Origin: Apodemus sylvaticus
Lineage: Eukaryota > Chordata > Mammalia > Rodentia > Muridae
DNA: 64,000 bases
Assembly: GCF_947179515.1 (NCBI RefSeq)
Contig: NC_067487.1
Coordinates: forward strand, 43,004,014 to 43,068,013
Reading direction: 5' to 3'
Shown here: piece by piece, positions 55,718-64,000 of the stretch
Numbering within the stretch: position 1 is the first letter of the stretch
Layout: each line of letters opens with the position of its first letter
Translations under genes and position numbers: made by a program
Notes under the pieces: generated by a model
Databases searched by the model: none
Told to the model about the DNA's origin: nothing
Seen by the model: only the letters and a program-made list of their open reading frames with translations

Positions 55718-55784
<67 letters not shown>
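55552..55784. repeat. 233-bp (GATA)n tract with GATG/GAAT variants
   Basis: The longest microsatellite in the window: GATA units punctuated by GATGAATA and GATGGATA blocks. The isoleucine/tyrosine/leucine/serine open frames of up to 200 codons on the minus strand are entirely this repeat. Confidence 0.98.
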
Positions 55785-55925
55785 GAAGAAGAAGGAAGGA
55801 GGGACAGAAGGAAGGAAAGGAGGGAGGGAGGAGAGAAGGAGAGGGGAAGGGGAGGGGAAGAAGAGGGTGGGAGGAAGCAAAGGAGGGAAGGAGGAAGGAA
55901 AATAAAGAAAAAAGAAAAAAGAATA
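55785..55925. repeat. GGAA/GGGA purine tract
   Basis: Directly continues the GATA tract; almost pure purine on the plus strand. Confidence 0.95.
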
Positions 55926-56639
55926 CCCAAACCTATATTCTTTGCACATTTAAAGATAATATTAATTATCTTCAAATTCTCCAGCAAAGTTGTATGTAGA
56001 AGTGATTTATACTGTTTCCAAATATCTTCATTGGGTATATTCAATGTGATATGCTGGGTGAGACCTAAGAAGGAAGAAAACACACTGGAAAATGCTTTGA
56101 GAATGACATATCTACATCTGCTCTATAATGCAAAATAGAAATGGATTTCACAACAATAAAGGCTAAAGGAAGGGTTGTCTTTCAGAAAGAACATTCAAGT
56201 AAGACTTGATTAATAAAATTAAAGTGAAAAAGAATATAAACTGCATTTCATTCACTCATTCCATCCTGATATATTACTAAAATTATCTCAATGTCAGTGT
56301 TGCTTAGTGGTTGGATCTTCAGTGTGAGAAGTGTATACATTAGTATTGATATATATAGATGTGGCATTATCCAATATTTACTTTATAAATTCTGACTAAT
56401 TTAAGAAAAAAAACTCAATATAGCAGAAAGAATACTAACAAAAGACTGACTCTATCTCTGCTCTTGTTTCATTTCTCCTTTAGGAAGATGCATTGGAAAG
56501 AAAAATAATAATTCTCTGACATGAAAGAACCCTTATAACACAACCAAGTTGCAACAGAAGTGTTTTGTTTTGTTCTCTTTTGGTGGTTGAAACAATTTCA
56601 TTCCTAAAGACTGGAACTCGATATTTAGCAGTTCCCAAC
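55926..56639. other. Unrecognised AT-rich sequence
   Basis: No gene or firm repeat recognised. Confidence 0.5.
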
Positions 56640-56836
56640 TAAGTTCATCATGGCAGGGAAATGTGGTGCAAGCTGCAGATGGTGGATGGAGCTGAAGCTG
56701 AGGGTGCACATCTCAAACCACATGCAGAAAGCAAACAGAGTAGGCTGGGAATGCTGTGGGCTTTTGAAAGCTTAAAACCTGCCCCCAGTGATGTTCCCCC
56801 AGCAAAGCCACATCTCCTAAAGGCACTCCAAAACAC
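56640..56836 (-). mobile_element. Possible LTR-like fragment
   Basis: 'gttcatcatggcagggaaat', 'cccccagtgatgttccccca', 'aagccacatctcctaaaggc' resemble the antisense side of the neighbouring LTR-like family. Diverged; the overlapping short frames are not genes. Confidence 0.4.
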
Positions 56837-56839
56837 CAC

Positions 56840-57168
56840 TGTGGTGGTTTGTATAGTCTTGGCCCAGGAAGTGGCACTATCAGGAGGTATGGCTTTATTG
56901 GAGGCAGTGTGTCAATGTGGGGATGGATTTTGAGGCTCTCCTCTCTTAGCCAATTGGGAGCCAGTTCTTCTTCTGTGTCTTCAGAACAAGATATGGAACT
57001 CTCAGCTCTTCCAGGGCCATGGTTGCCTAGATGATGCCATGGTCCTACCTTAAAGATAATGGATTGAACCTCTGACCCTGTAAACCAGCCCCAATTAAAT
57101 GTTGTCCTTTATAAGAGTTGCCTTGGTCATGGTGTCTGGGAACAGCAAGCAAAATCCTAACTGAGAAA
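56840..57168 (+). mobile_element. LTR-like repeat, sense copy of an inverted pair
   Basis: Begins TGTGGTGGTTTG, continues 'cttggcccaggaagtggcac', 'gtaaaccagccccaattaaa', 'tgccttggtcatggtgtctg'. Flanks accac and accat may be a 5-bp duplication with one change. Partner in reverse at 57434-57752. Confidence 0.75.
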
Positions 57169-57433
57169 ACCATTAACTGGATACCAAACATTCAATTATC
57201 TAAAGCTGTGAAGCACGTTTCATTCAAACTACCACATTTCACTCCTTGGTCCCTTCAGGCTCATAGCCACATCAGAATTATAAATGCATTTAGTCCAACT
57301 CCAAGATTTCCTAGTCTTTCAAACCTAATAGTATTTAAGAGTCTTAAGTTTCTTCTGAGATTCAAGGAAATCTCTTAATTGTAGCCACTTGTAAAATCAA
57401 AGAGTTAATTAAATAATTCCAATATATAATGAC

Positions 57434-57752
57434 TGTCTTAGGGTTTTACTGCTGTGAACAGAGACACCATTAACACAGCAACTCTTGTAAGGACAGCATT
57501 GAATTGGGGCTGGCTTACAGGTTCAGAGTTTCAGTCCATTGTCATCAAGACAGGAGGATGGCAACTTCCAGGCAGGCATGGTGCAGGAGGAGCTGAGAGT
57601 TCTACATCTTCATCTGAAGGCTGCTAGAAGACCAGCTCCCACATGGTTAGGAGGAGGGCTCTTTGCCCACCCTCACAGTGACACACTTTCTCCAACAAGG
57701 CCACACCTCCTAATAAAGACACTCCCTGGGCCAAGTATATCAAACCACCACA
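57434..57752 (-). mobile_element. LTR-like repeat, antisense copy, perfect 5-bp duplication
   Basis: TG to CA unit of 319 bp: 'tgtcttagggttttactgct', 'attggggctggcttacaggt', 'caaggccacacctcctaata', 'aaaccaccaca'. Flanked by atgac (57429-57433, 57753-57757). A 5-bp duplication fits ERVL/MaLR. The 97-codon frame crossing it is not a gene. Confidence 0.9.
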
Positions 57753-57776
57753 ATGACTATCTCTATCTCTCTGTAT

Positions 57777-57777
<1 letters not shown>

Positions 57778-57813
<36 letters not shown>

Positions 57814-57818
57814 TTCTA
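57778..57818. repeat. (CA)n then (TA)n microsatellite
   Basis: CA run followed a few bases later by TA run, just outside the LTR-like unit. Confidence 0.93.
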
Positions 57819-57849
57819 AAAGAAAGGAATAGGACCAAAGTGAGGAAAT

Positions 57850-58215
57850 ACTGAAACAAAACCAAGAACAAATTCCAGTAAGAGAAACACAAAATCTGTG
57901 CCTCAATGTCCCTAACCCCCTGCGGCTATGGGGAAATGAGGTCACCTGGAAGGAAAGCTGGGGCTGAAATAGAACAGTCAAGCAAGAGAAATAACAGAAA
58001 TAATGAGCCAAGGCAGTGTATTTCTGATCAAGGCTCAATGTTTAATAGGGAGCTCCAAATTTAAAGGTGGTGGAAAACCCTTCCCCCAAAGACTGGGAAC
58101 TCCACAAAACAGGTGTGTTAGTTCAGCAGGTGTCTGGTCCCTCTCAGGAAACTGCAGGTCCTTGAAGAGCAATGGAACTTCACCAATTTAGCTTCTAACT
58201 GCTGAAGGTGAGCGT
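57850..58215 (-). mobile_element. Possible ERVK-type LTR
   Basis: 'gctcaatgtttaatagggag' (complement ATTAAA signal) and 'ggtggaaaacccttccccca' look like the R/U3 side of an antisense LTR as at 38253-38713. No termini or duplication found. Confidence 0.35.
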
Positions 58216-58426
58216 AAGGTAAGTTTTGCTTCTCTAAAACAACAACAAAAGCTGGTACAAGTGCTATTCAAGGGGCACAGGGTCTACCCCAAGAAAGCAA
58301 TACCATACTCTCTGGTACCAACTGATAACTTTTATAAACTTGAAGAAATTCCTTTTGCTTTTAGTTACTAGAGAGTTTTAATTGCTGTGTTGGGTTTTTT
58401 CCCATCTTTTCCTCAATCAGTTGAGG

Positions 58427-58493
58427 AGTTTTTGGTTTTTTTGTTGGTTGGTTGCTTACTTGCTTGGTTACTTGGTTGGTTGGTTGGTTGGTA
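58427..58493. repeat. TTGG/TTTG low-complexity repeat
   Basis: TTGG units with TTAC interruptions; the minus-strand frame rich in Q/P/T/N is an artefact. Confidence 0.9.
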
Positions 58494-58495
58494 TT

Positions 58496-58676
58496 TAAGA
58501 TTAATTTATTTTTAGATATATGTGGATACACTGTCACTATCTTCAGACACACAAGAAAAGGACATCAGATCTCACTATAGATGGTTGTGAGTCACCAAGT
58601 GCTGCTTGGTGTTGAACTCAGGACCTTTGGAAGATCATTCAGTGCTCTTGACCACTGAGCTTTCTCTCCAGCACCT
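58496..58676 (-). repeat. B2 SINE
   Basis: Antisense B2: 'actatcttcagacacacaag', 'gttgaactcaggacctttgg', 'actgagctttctctccagca'. Confidence 0.9.
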
Positions 58677-59774
58677 GATTGGGGTTTTATATAAGCATTT
58701 TTTCATGTTTTTAAGATGGGCTGATATTATTTTTCCCAAATTATAATGCATGATCTTTTGATATATGTTTGGATATTCTTTATTAAAAGTTACTGATCAT
58801 TGCCCCTATATTCAGGGGGAATTTACTGTGCTTTCCTTATATTGTAATGTATTTATCTGATGATTGCATCAGATGGGGCATCATCTGCAGGCTTTCTCTG
58901 TATGTTTTGTCTTAAATATTTGGCATCCTTGTTTTTGTTTTCTAGGAGAAATCTTTAGTTATTCTTATTTCTATTTCTTTGCAAGTGACTATCTAGTATC
59001 CCTGAGAAGTGATTTAAGATTTTTCTTTTTATTGTGTACTTTTAGTGATTTTTACCCTGCTAATGTTGGCTCTCTTTACCCTCCTCAATCACTGTGGCTT
59101 GTTTGCTGTTTGAAGAATATTCCAAAAATACATCTATCCCCAGAGCCTTGTATTGCTTCCTAGCCTGGGTATATCTTCATACTTCTCTTCAACTCTTTTA
59201 TAAATTCAGTCAAGCATCACAGTCTCATTGATGCCCTCTGACTATCCTCTTCAGTATATAAAACTCCTAACATTTTCTTGCCACCATAATATTTTCATGC
59301 ATCATAAATTTCCATAGAGCTCATTTCTTTAAGCATTCTATGTCAAATTTCTCTCCTACAGCTTTAACATTTCAAAGAAAGACAATAAACTGTTTTGTTC
59401 AATGGTGCAGACCTAGTTTTTATAACACTATATAGAATACTTCCTAGAATACAATATTTCCAAAAGAATTTTTGAAAGAATTAATTTTCTAATAAATAAA
59501 TAATAAATTAAAATTCTACTCTTAGAATAATGTTTAAATGGTGATGCTTCTTGTTTAGAGATATGCTTTACTCTATGAGACATTTTTCTTGCTAGTATAA
59601 AGCCCTTTAATAAACATGTATTGCACTAGAAAATTGTAATTATATACTGTATATTTAAAAGAAGACATGTTTAACATGATGCTTTAATTTACAAATCTAA
59701 TTGATTACAAATGTATTAGTGGATAAACTTCTGAAGTACTTATCCTTAATAATTTGTATTTTTACTTTTTTAAT

Positions 59775-59777
<3 letters not shown>
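58677..59777. other. Unrecognised AT-rich sequence
   Basis: No gene. A 99-codon plus-strand frame (58864-59163), rich in F/L/S, has no recognised family. Confidence 0.5.
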
Positions 59778-59811
<34 letters not shown>

Positions 59812-59948
59812 GGGTATGTAGACAGCAATGCATATGTGAAGGTCAGAGGACAACTTAAAGAAGTCAGTCCTCTTCTACCAGGGGTTAAAGCCAGGTCATG
59901 AGGCTTCAAAGCAAGCAACTTTACCTGCTGAGCCATCTTGACAACTCA
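59778..59948 (-). repeat. B3-type SINE with (TG)n
   Basis: TG run (59778-59809), then 'tgtgaaggtcagaggacaac', 'caggtcatgaggcttcaaag', 'tgctgagccatcttgacaac'. Confidence 0.75.
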
Positions 59949-60497
59949 ATAATTTATATTCATCTATTAATTAACTTTTACTGAAATGTTATTTTGTCAT
60001 TGAAAGTTAATATTCTTAGATTTTAGAGCCAGAGCAATATAATTTTTTGAAATAATTCCACTAGAGTCAGAAGACCTCTCAAACTTTTTCAATTCTCCAT
60101 CTTCTCCCTTAAATGAGCACAATGAGTTATCAGTTCTTCATGCCTTTTCTACCATTAACATTCTGGGAATCTACTGTGATAAATCACCTGTCCAAATTCA
60201 GTGATGTGAAGATTGGAACTGCAGCTAGGCAGGATTAATACCATGATAACAAATGCTCATAGCAATACTTTGAAAGCACTCTGTGGGCCTAAATCACTCC
60301 TCAGTCATCTAAGTTTACTTTTTTTTAAAGTATACAATACAGATGTTCACAAATGGACAATTACCCCCACAGTACATCTTAAAACCACCTATAGGATCAA
60401 ATGTCAGGCTTCATAGAAAAGGAGCAGTGACTCTTATAAAAGGAAAAGTTGTCGTAATAATAAAATAGATGGGGAATATAGCAGAAGAAAAGACATT
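59949..60497. other. Unrecognised sequence
   Basis: No gene or firm repeat recognised. Confidence 0.5.
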
Positions 60498-60588
60498 ATT
60501 TAAAAAAAAAACAGGGGGAGGGAAAAGGGCCTATGGGACTTTCGGGGAGTGGGTAGCCAGAAAAGGGGAAATCATTTGAAATGTAAAT
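60498..60588 (+). mobile_element. L1Md-type LINE-1 3' end, left part
   Basis: 'agggcctatgggactttcgg', 'ggaaatcatttgaaatgtaa'; the tail is interrupted here and resumes at 62907 ('gtaaataaaaaatatatcga'). This form is typical of mouse L1Md elements. Confidence 0.9.
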
Positions 60589-61679
60589 ATCTTAGTCAGG
60601 GTTTCTATTCCTGCACAAACATCATGACCAAGAAGCATGTTGGGGAGGAAAGGGTTTATTCAGCTTACACTTCTGCATTGCTGTTCATCACAAAAGGAAG
60701 TCAGGACTGGAACTCAAGCAGAGTTGGAAGCAGGAGCTGATGCAGAGGCCATGGAGAGATGTTCCTTACTGGCTTGCTTCCCCTGGCTTGCTCAGCCTGC
60801 TCTCTTATAGACCCTAAGAACACCAGCCCAGGGATGGCACTACCCACAAGGGGCCCTCCCCACTTGATCACTAACTGAGAAAATGCCGCACAGCTGGATC
60901 TCATGGAGGTACTTCCCCAACTGAAGCTCCTTTCTCTGTGATAACTCCAGCCTGTGTCAAGTTGACACACAAAACCAGCCAGTACAATTGACCCCTTGTC
61001 AACTTGACACACAAACACTTCATTATTAAGCCTCAACCCTTACTTTCTTATTCATCCTCAAGATCTAAATTACTTTAAAAGTACTACAGTCTTTACATAT
61101 TAAAAGTTCAATCACTTTAAAATGTCCAATATCTTTAAAATTCAAAGTCTCTTAACTGTGGGCTCCACTAAAATACTTTCTTCCTTCAAGAGGGAAACAT
61201 ATCAGGGCACAGTCACAACCAAAAGCAAAACTCAAACTCCAAATGTCCAATGTCTGAGATCCAACTCATGATCTTCTAGGCTCCTCCAAGAGCTTGGGTC
61301 ACTTCTCCAACTCTGCCCTTTGTAGCACACAGCTTGTCTTCTAGGCTCCAGCTGCCTGTATTCCACTGATGCTGCTGTTCTTGGTGGTCATCTCATGGCA
61401 CTGGCATCTCCAAAACACTGCTGACCTCTACTGTAATTAGGCTTCACCAATAGCCTCTCATAGGCTCTCTTCATGGTGACAAGCCTCTGCTCCTATGCAT
61501 GACCCATTCAAGTCCTGGGCCATCAATTGCAACTGAGGCTGCACCTTCGCCAACGGCCTCTCACTGTGCCAAGAGACTCAGCTGCTCTTCATGACCCCTT
61601 CATGCCTTCAAAACCATTACCACCTAGGTGACTCTTACACAGTACCAAGTCCAGCCACAGCACAAAATACAACTGTGGC

Positions 61680-62131
61680 TGTGGGAAGCTGTCCTGAGCT
61701 ATTCGGACTTATGCTTACTCATGGCCCTAAGGTGGTGGCTGCTAAAATATGAGAACAATTAACTAGAGACTTCCCCATGAACTGTGCAAGAAGATTCCCG
61801 AGAATACCACAAGATGTTCCTTCCCTAACCGCAGAATGTTCCTGCCGGCGTTAACTCCCGGTGTCCGCACCTGGATGACCTCCTCACTACCTGCTTCCAT
61901 TGCTAGGGGTGTCTCTGCCCTTCCCTCCTTTGTCTGGTGTGAAGGTCAATTCCTTCTCTGTAAGCCTTAAAACCCACTTACCTCCCCGACATTAAATGAA
62001 GCCTTGACACAACCCAGACTGACTCTGATTTTGTTAGCGTGCTTGGCTTCCCTTTTCTCTCCCCCCCATTTTTGACCCTCAGGTAGTGCTCCTTCGGGAC
62101 ACGGGAATAACTGGACCTGCTGTACAGGTCA
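61680..62131 (+). mobile_element. ERVK-type solo LTR nested in the LTR-like element
   Basis: 452 bp, TGTGGGAAGC to ACAGGTCA, flanked by tgtggc (61674-61679, 62132-62137). A 'gacattaaatgaag' poly(A)-like motif lies near 61989-62002. Same family as 49522-49929 but opposite orientation and longer near the U3 end. Confidence 0.95.
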
Positions 62132-62586
62132 TGTGGCTATCTCTGGAACACACTCTCTGTGCTCTCAGAAAACACTTCCAAAAAGATTTCATCTCAGTGA
62201 TGCTGGTCTCTGCTTAATCACCGCTAATTTCTTAGCTCCAGCTAACCAGCATCAATAGTCCCAGTAACACAAAGGTTCCATTTAGTGGTTCTGGTATCTT
62301 GTTAATCACAGCTGATTCTTCAGCCCCAGCTAACCAAAACCACAGAATCTTCACAATCAAACATGGCCCTGATAAGAGTCTATACTCGTCCCTCTGAAAT
62401 TTCACAAGTCAGGCCTCCATCTTCTGCACTGTTCTTAACATTGTCTTCCAAGTTCCTATAGAACTTTACACAGAGCTCTTAATATCCTAATGGCTTTTCC
62501 AGTTCAAAGTTCCAAAGTCCTTCCACAGTCCTCCCCAAAACATGATCAGGTTGTCACAAGAATACCCCACTACGCTGGTACCAATT

Positions 62587-62906
62587 TGTCTTAGTCAGGG
62601 TTTCTATTCCTGCACAAACATCATGACCAAGAAGCAAGTTGGGGAGGAAAGGGTTTATTGAGCTTACACTTCCATGTTGCAGTTCATCACTAAAGGAAGT
62701 CAGGACTGGAACTCAAGCAAACCAGTAAGAAACATCCCTCCATGGACTCTGCATCAGCTCCTGCTTCCTGACCTGCTTGAGTTCCAGTCCTGACTTCCTT
62801 TGGTGATGAACTGCAACATGGAAGTATAAGCTCAATAAACCCTTTCCTCCCCAACTTGCTTCTTGGTCACAATGTTTGTGCAGGAATAGAAACCCTGACT
62901 AAGACA
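62587..62906. repeat. 133-bp-arm hairpin (foldback)
   Basis: Left arm 62587-62719 is the start of the 3' terminal repeat; right arm 62774-62906 is its reverse complement with four differences (about 97% identical). The 54-bp centre is more of the same terminal repeat in reverse. Confidence 0.95.
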
Positions 62907-62942
62907 GTAAATAAAAAATATATCGAATAAAAAAAAATAAAA
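62907..62942 (+). mobile_element. L1Md-type LINE-1 3' end, A-rich tail
   Basis: Continuation of 60498-60588 after the nested insertions ('aaaaaatatatcgaataaaa'). Confidence 0.9.
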
Positions 62943-63119
62943 ATAAAAAGAGCCAAATGAAAATTCTATATCTGAAAATGGAATACCAGAAATTTAAAAT
63001 TGCTAAATGGCATTACTGAAAATAATGAAAATAAGATAAAAATGAAACTAGACAAATCAAAATGATTAAATATGATGAACAGAGAGGGAAAAAAATGACC
63101 AAAATAATTCAAAATGTTT

Positions 63120-63329
63120 TTAGATTTTTTTTTATGGGTGCATTTCTGTATGCATGTGTGTAGACAATGCACCTGAGCCTGCTGCCCTAGGAGGTCAGAA
63201 GAGGACATCAGATTCCTTGAGACTGGAGTTAAAGAGAGCTGTGAGTTGCTATGTAGGTGCTGGATATTTGACTCAGATCTTCTGCACCAGTAACAAATAT
63301 TTTTAATCACTGAGCCAACTCTCCAGCCC
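63120..63329 (-). repeat. B3-type SINE
   Basis: T-rich tail, 'aggaggtcagaagaggacat', 'ggatatttgactcagatctt', 'actgagccaactctccagcc'. Part of a 114-codon minus-strand frame is SINE-derived. Confidence 0.8.
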
Positions 63330-63364
63330 TAATCAAAAACATTCATGAAATGTCTTGGTGTGGT

Positions 63365-63482
63365 GAAAGAGGCCATAAATTTGAGAGGGAGCAGGGGTGG
63401 GTAGGCATGAGGGAAGGGTTGGAAGGAGAGAGATTTAGGAAATGCTGTGAACACAGAGCATGTATATGAAAGTGTTGAAATT
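63365..63482 (+). mobile_element. LINE-1 3' UTR fragment (Lx-like)
   Basis: 'aagaggccataaatttgaga', 'gagcaggggtgggtaggc', 'agggttggaaggagagaga'; same unit as the antisense piece at 14755-14960. The minus-strand 102-codon frame is not a gene. Confidence 0.6.
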
Positions 63483-63639
63483 TTAACAATAGACAAGGCC
63501 TTAGCGCCCTATAGGACAATATCAACAGTTCTAACTCATGTAGTAAGAAGGAAAAAAGGCAAAGAGATAACAAATTTAAGATGTTGTTTTTGAGTATCAA
63601 GAACTTCAGCAATTTGAAATATACATAATGAAAATCACA

Positions 63640-63830
63640 TCTAGAAATCACATCATAGTTAAAAGATTAAAAACCAAAGATAAAGAGAAAACCCTTGAAA
63701 CAGCTGAGGCAGAAGGCATCTCATGCAGTCAGGCTGCATCCTAAATGATACCTCATTTCTCACCAGAAAAAAAAAGCCAAGAATGACATATTGAAAGTAA
63801 AATAAAATAGTGTAATCATTGTTGTACATA
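63640..63830 (+). mobile_element. Ancient LINE-1 ORF1 fragment
   Basis: Sense ORF1-like words from old mammalian L1: 'atcacatcatagttaaaaga', 'accaaagataaagagaaaac', 'acctcatttctcaccagaaa', 'gaatgacatattgaaagt'. Frames destroyed. Confidence 0.6.
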
Positions 63831-64000
63831 CAACACTTGAGTTTGCAACCAATAAACCTATAATAAAAAGAGAATTAAAGTGAAGTATCTCTGTACAGAA
63901 ATGTCAGCCTAAAGCAAGGAATGAAGAACACTAATAAGTGTATTTTGAACTTTTGTGGTTGGGATCTTAAGTGCACCACGAAGGCATTTGATGTTGTACA
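63831..64000. other. Unrecognised sequence at window edge
   Basis: Nothing recognised. Confidence 0.4.

Larger units (their letters stand above)
60589..62906 (+). mobile_element. Full LTR-like element with foldback 3' end
   Basis: Noncoding element inserted in the L1 tail, flanked by gtaaat on both sides (60583-60588, 62907-62912). Parts: 5' terminal repeat 60589-60986 (ends 'ccagccagtaca'), internal region with no open frame of note, partial 3' terminal repeat from 62587 (TGTCTTAGTCAGGG), then an inverted copy ending CCCTGACTAAGACA. A solo ERVK LTR (61680-62131) sits inside. I recognise the internal text as a common rodent repeat but cannot name it confidently. Confidence 0.9.

Noticed and set aside
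55481..56083. 200-codon minus-strand open frame
   Set aside because: It is GATA and GGAA repeat read as protein (isoleucine/tyrosine/leucine/serine and proline/serine runs).
62966..63310. 114-codon minus-strand open frame with a hydrophobic C-terminus
   Set aside because: Runs through a B3 SINE and AT-rich DNA; no family resemblance.

Overview
This window is rodent nuclear DNA, most likely from Mus or a close murine relative. The evidence is the repeat set: B1, B2, B3 and B4 SINEs, LINE-1 3' ends of the Lx and L1Md types (ending in AAATGTAAATAAA-like tails), rodent LTR families and dense simple repeats. Two old MIR-like SINEs and old L1 pieces show ordinary mammalian background. I cannot tell the species, the chromosome, or whether the window is intergenic or lies in a long intron. 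I found no cellular protein-coding gene, tRNA, rRNA or CRISPR. The only open frames with recognisable protein are dead LINE-1 ORF1 and ORF2 fragments. Many other open frames are simple repeats read as protein (GATA, GA, CT and CA tracts).

Layout. From 1 to 14 kb the DNA is mostly unrecognised, with a clean L1 insertion at 4614-5116, long purine and CA tracts at 6988-7668, an old L1-like unit at 9040-9760, a pure CTCCT microsatellite at 11331-11434 and an LTR-like repeat at 12029-12420. From 14 to 26 kb there are B1, B3, B4 and MIR SINEs, an old L1 ORF2 remnant (20900-21770), a scrambled L1 (22175-23707), a GATA tract, an isolated CpG-rich block (24290-24470) and an L1 with a perfect 16-bp target-site duplication. 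From 26 to 37 kb there are several L1s, two with 5' inversions (29753-31246 and 32874-33201), an LTR with an intact TATA box and poly(A) signal (29170-29690), and an L1 with about 430 codons of ORF2 in two frames (35112-36775). From 37 to 50 kb lie SINEs, an ERVK-type LTR (38253-38713), a templated insertion (40252-40479), a MaLR-like LTR and a solo LTR with a perfect 6-bp duplication (49522-49929). From 50 to 64 kb there is an L1, a MIR, a B2 split by a 1.28-kb LTR unit, a second copy of the 29-kb LTR, a 233-bp GATA/GATG tract, LTR-like repeats in inverted pairs, and a three-level nest at 60.5-62.9 kb (L1, then an LTR-like element, then an ERVK solo LTR).

No genes work together here; the biology is insertion history and rearrangement. 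I do not see a new multi-gene system. The least ordinary signals are three inverted structures that look like replication template switches or foldbacks: 95-bp arms at 2570/3483, a copied 146-bp segment boxed between 36-bp inverted arms at 40252-40479, and a 133-bp-arm hairpin at 62587-62906 that is the 3' end of an LTR-like element. Repeat family names are given only where I recognise them; boundaries without a stated target-site duplication are approximate.
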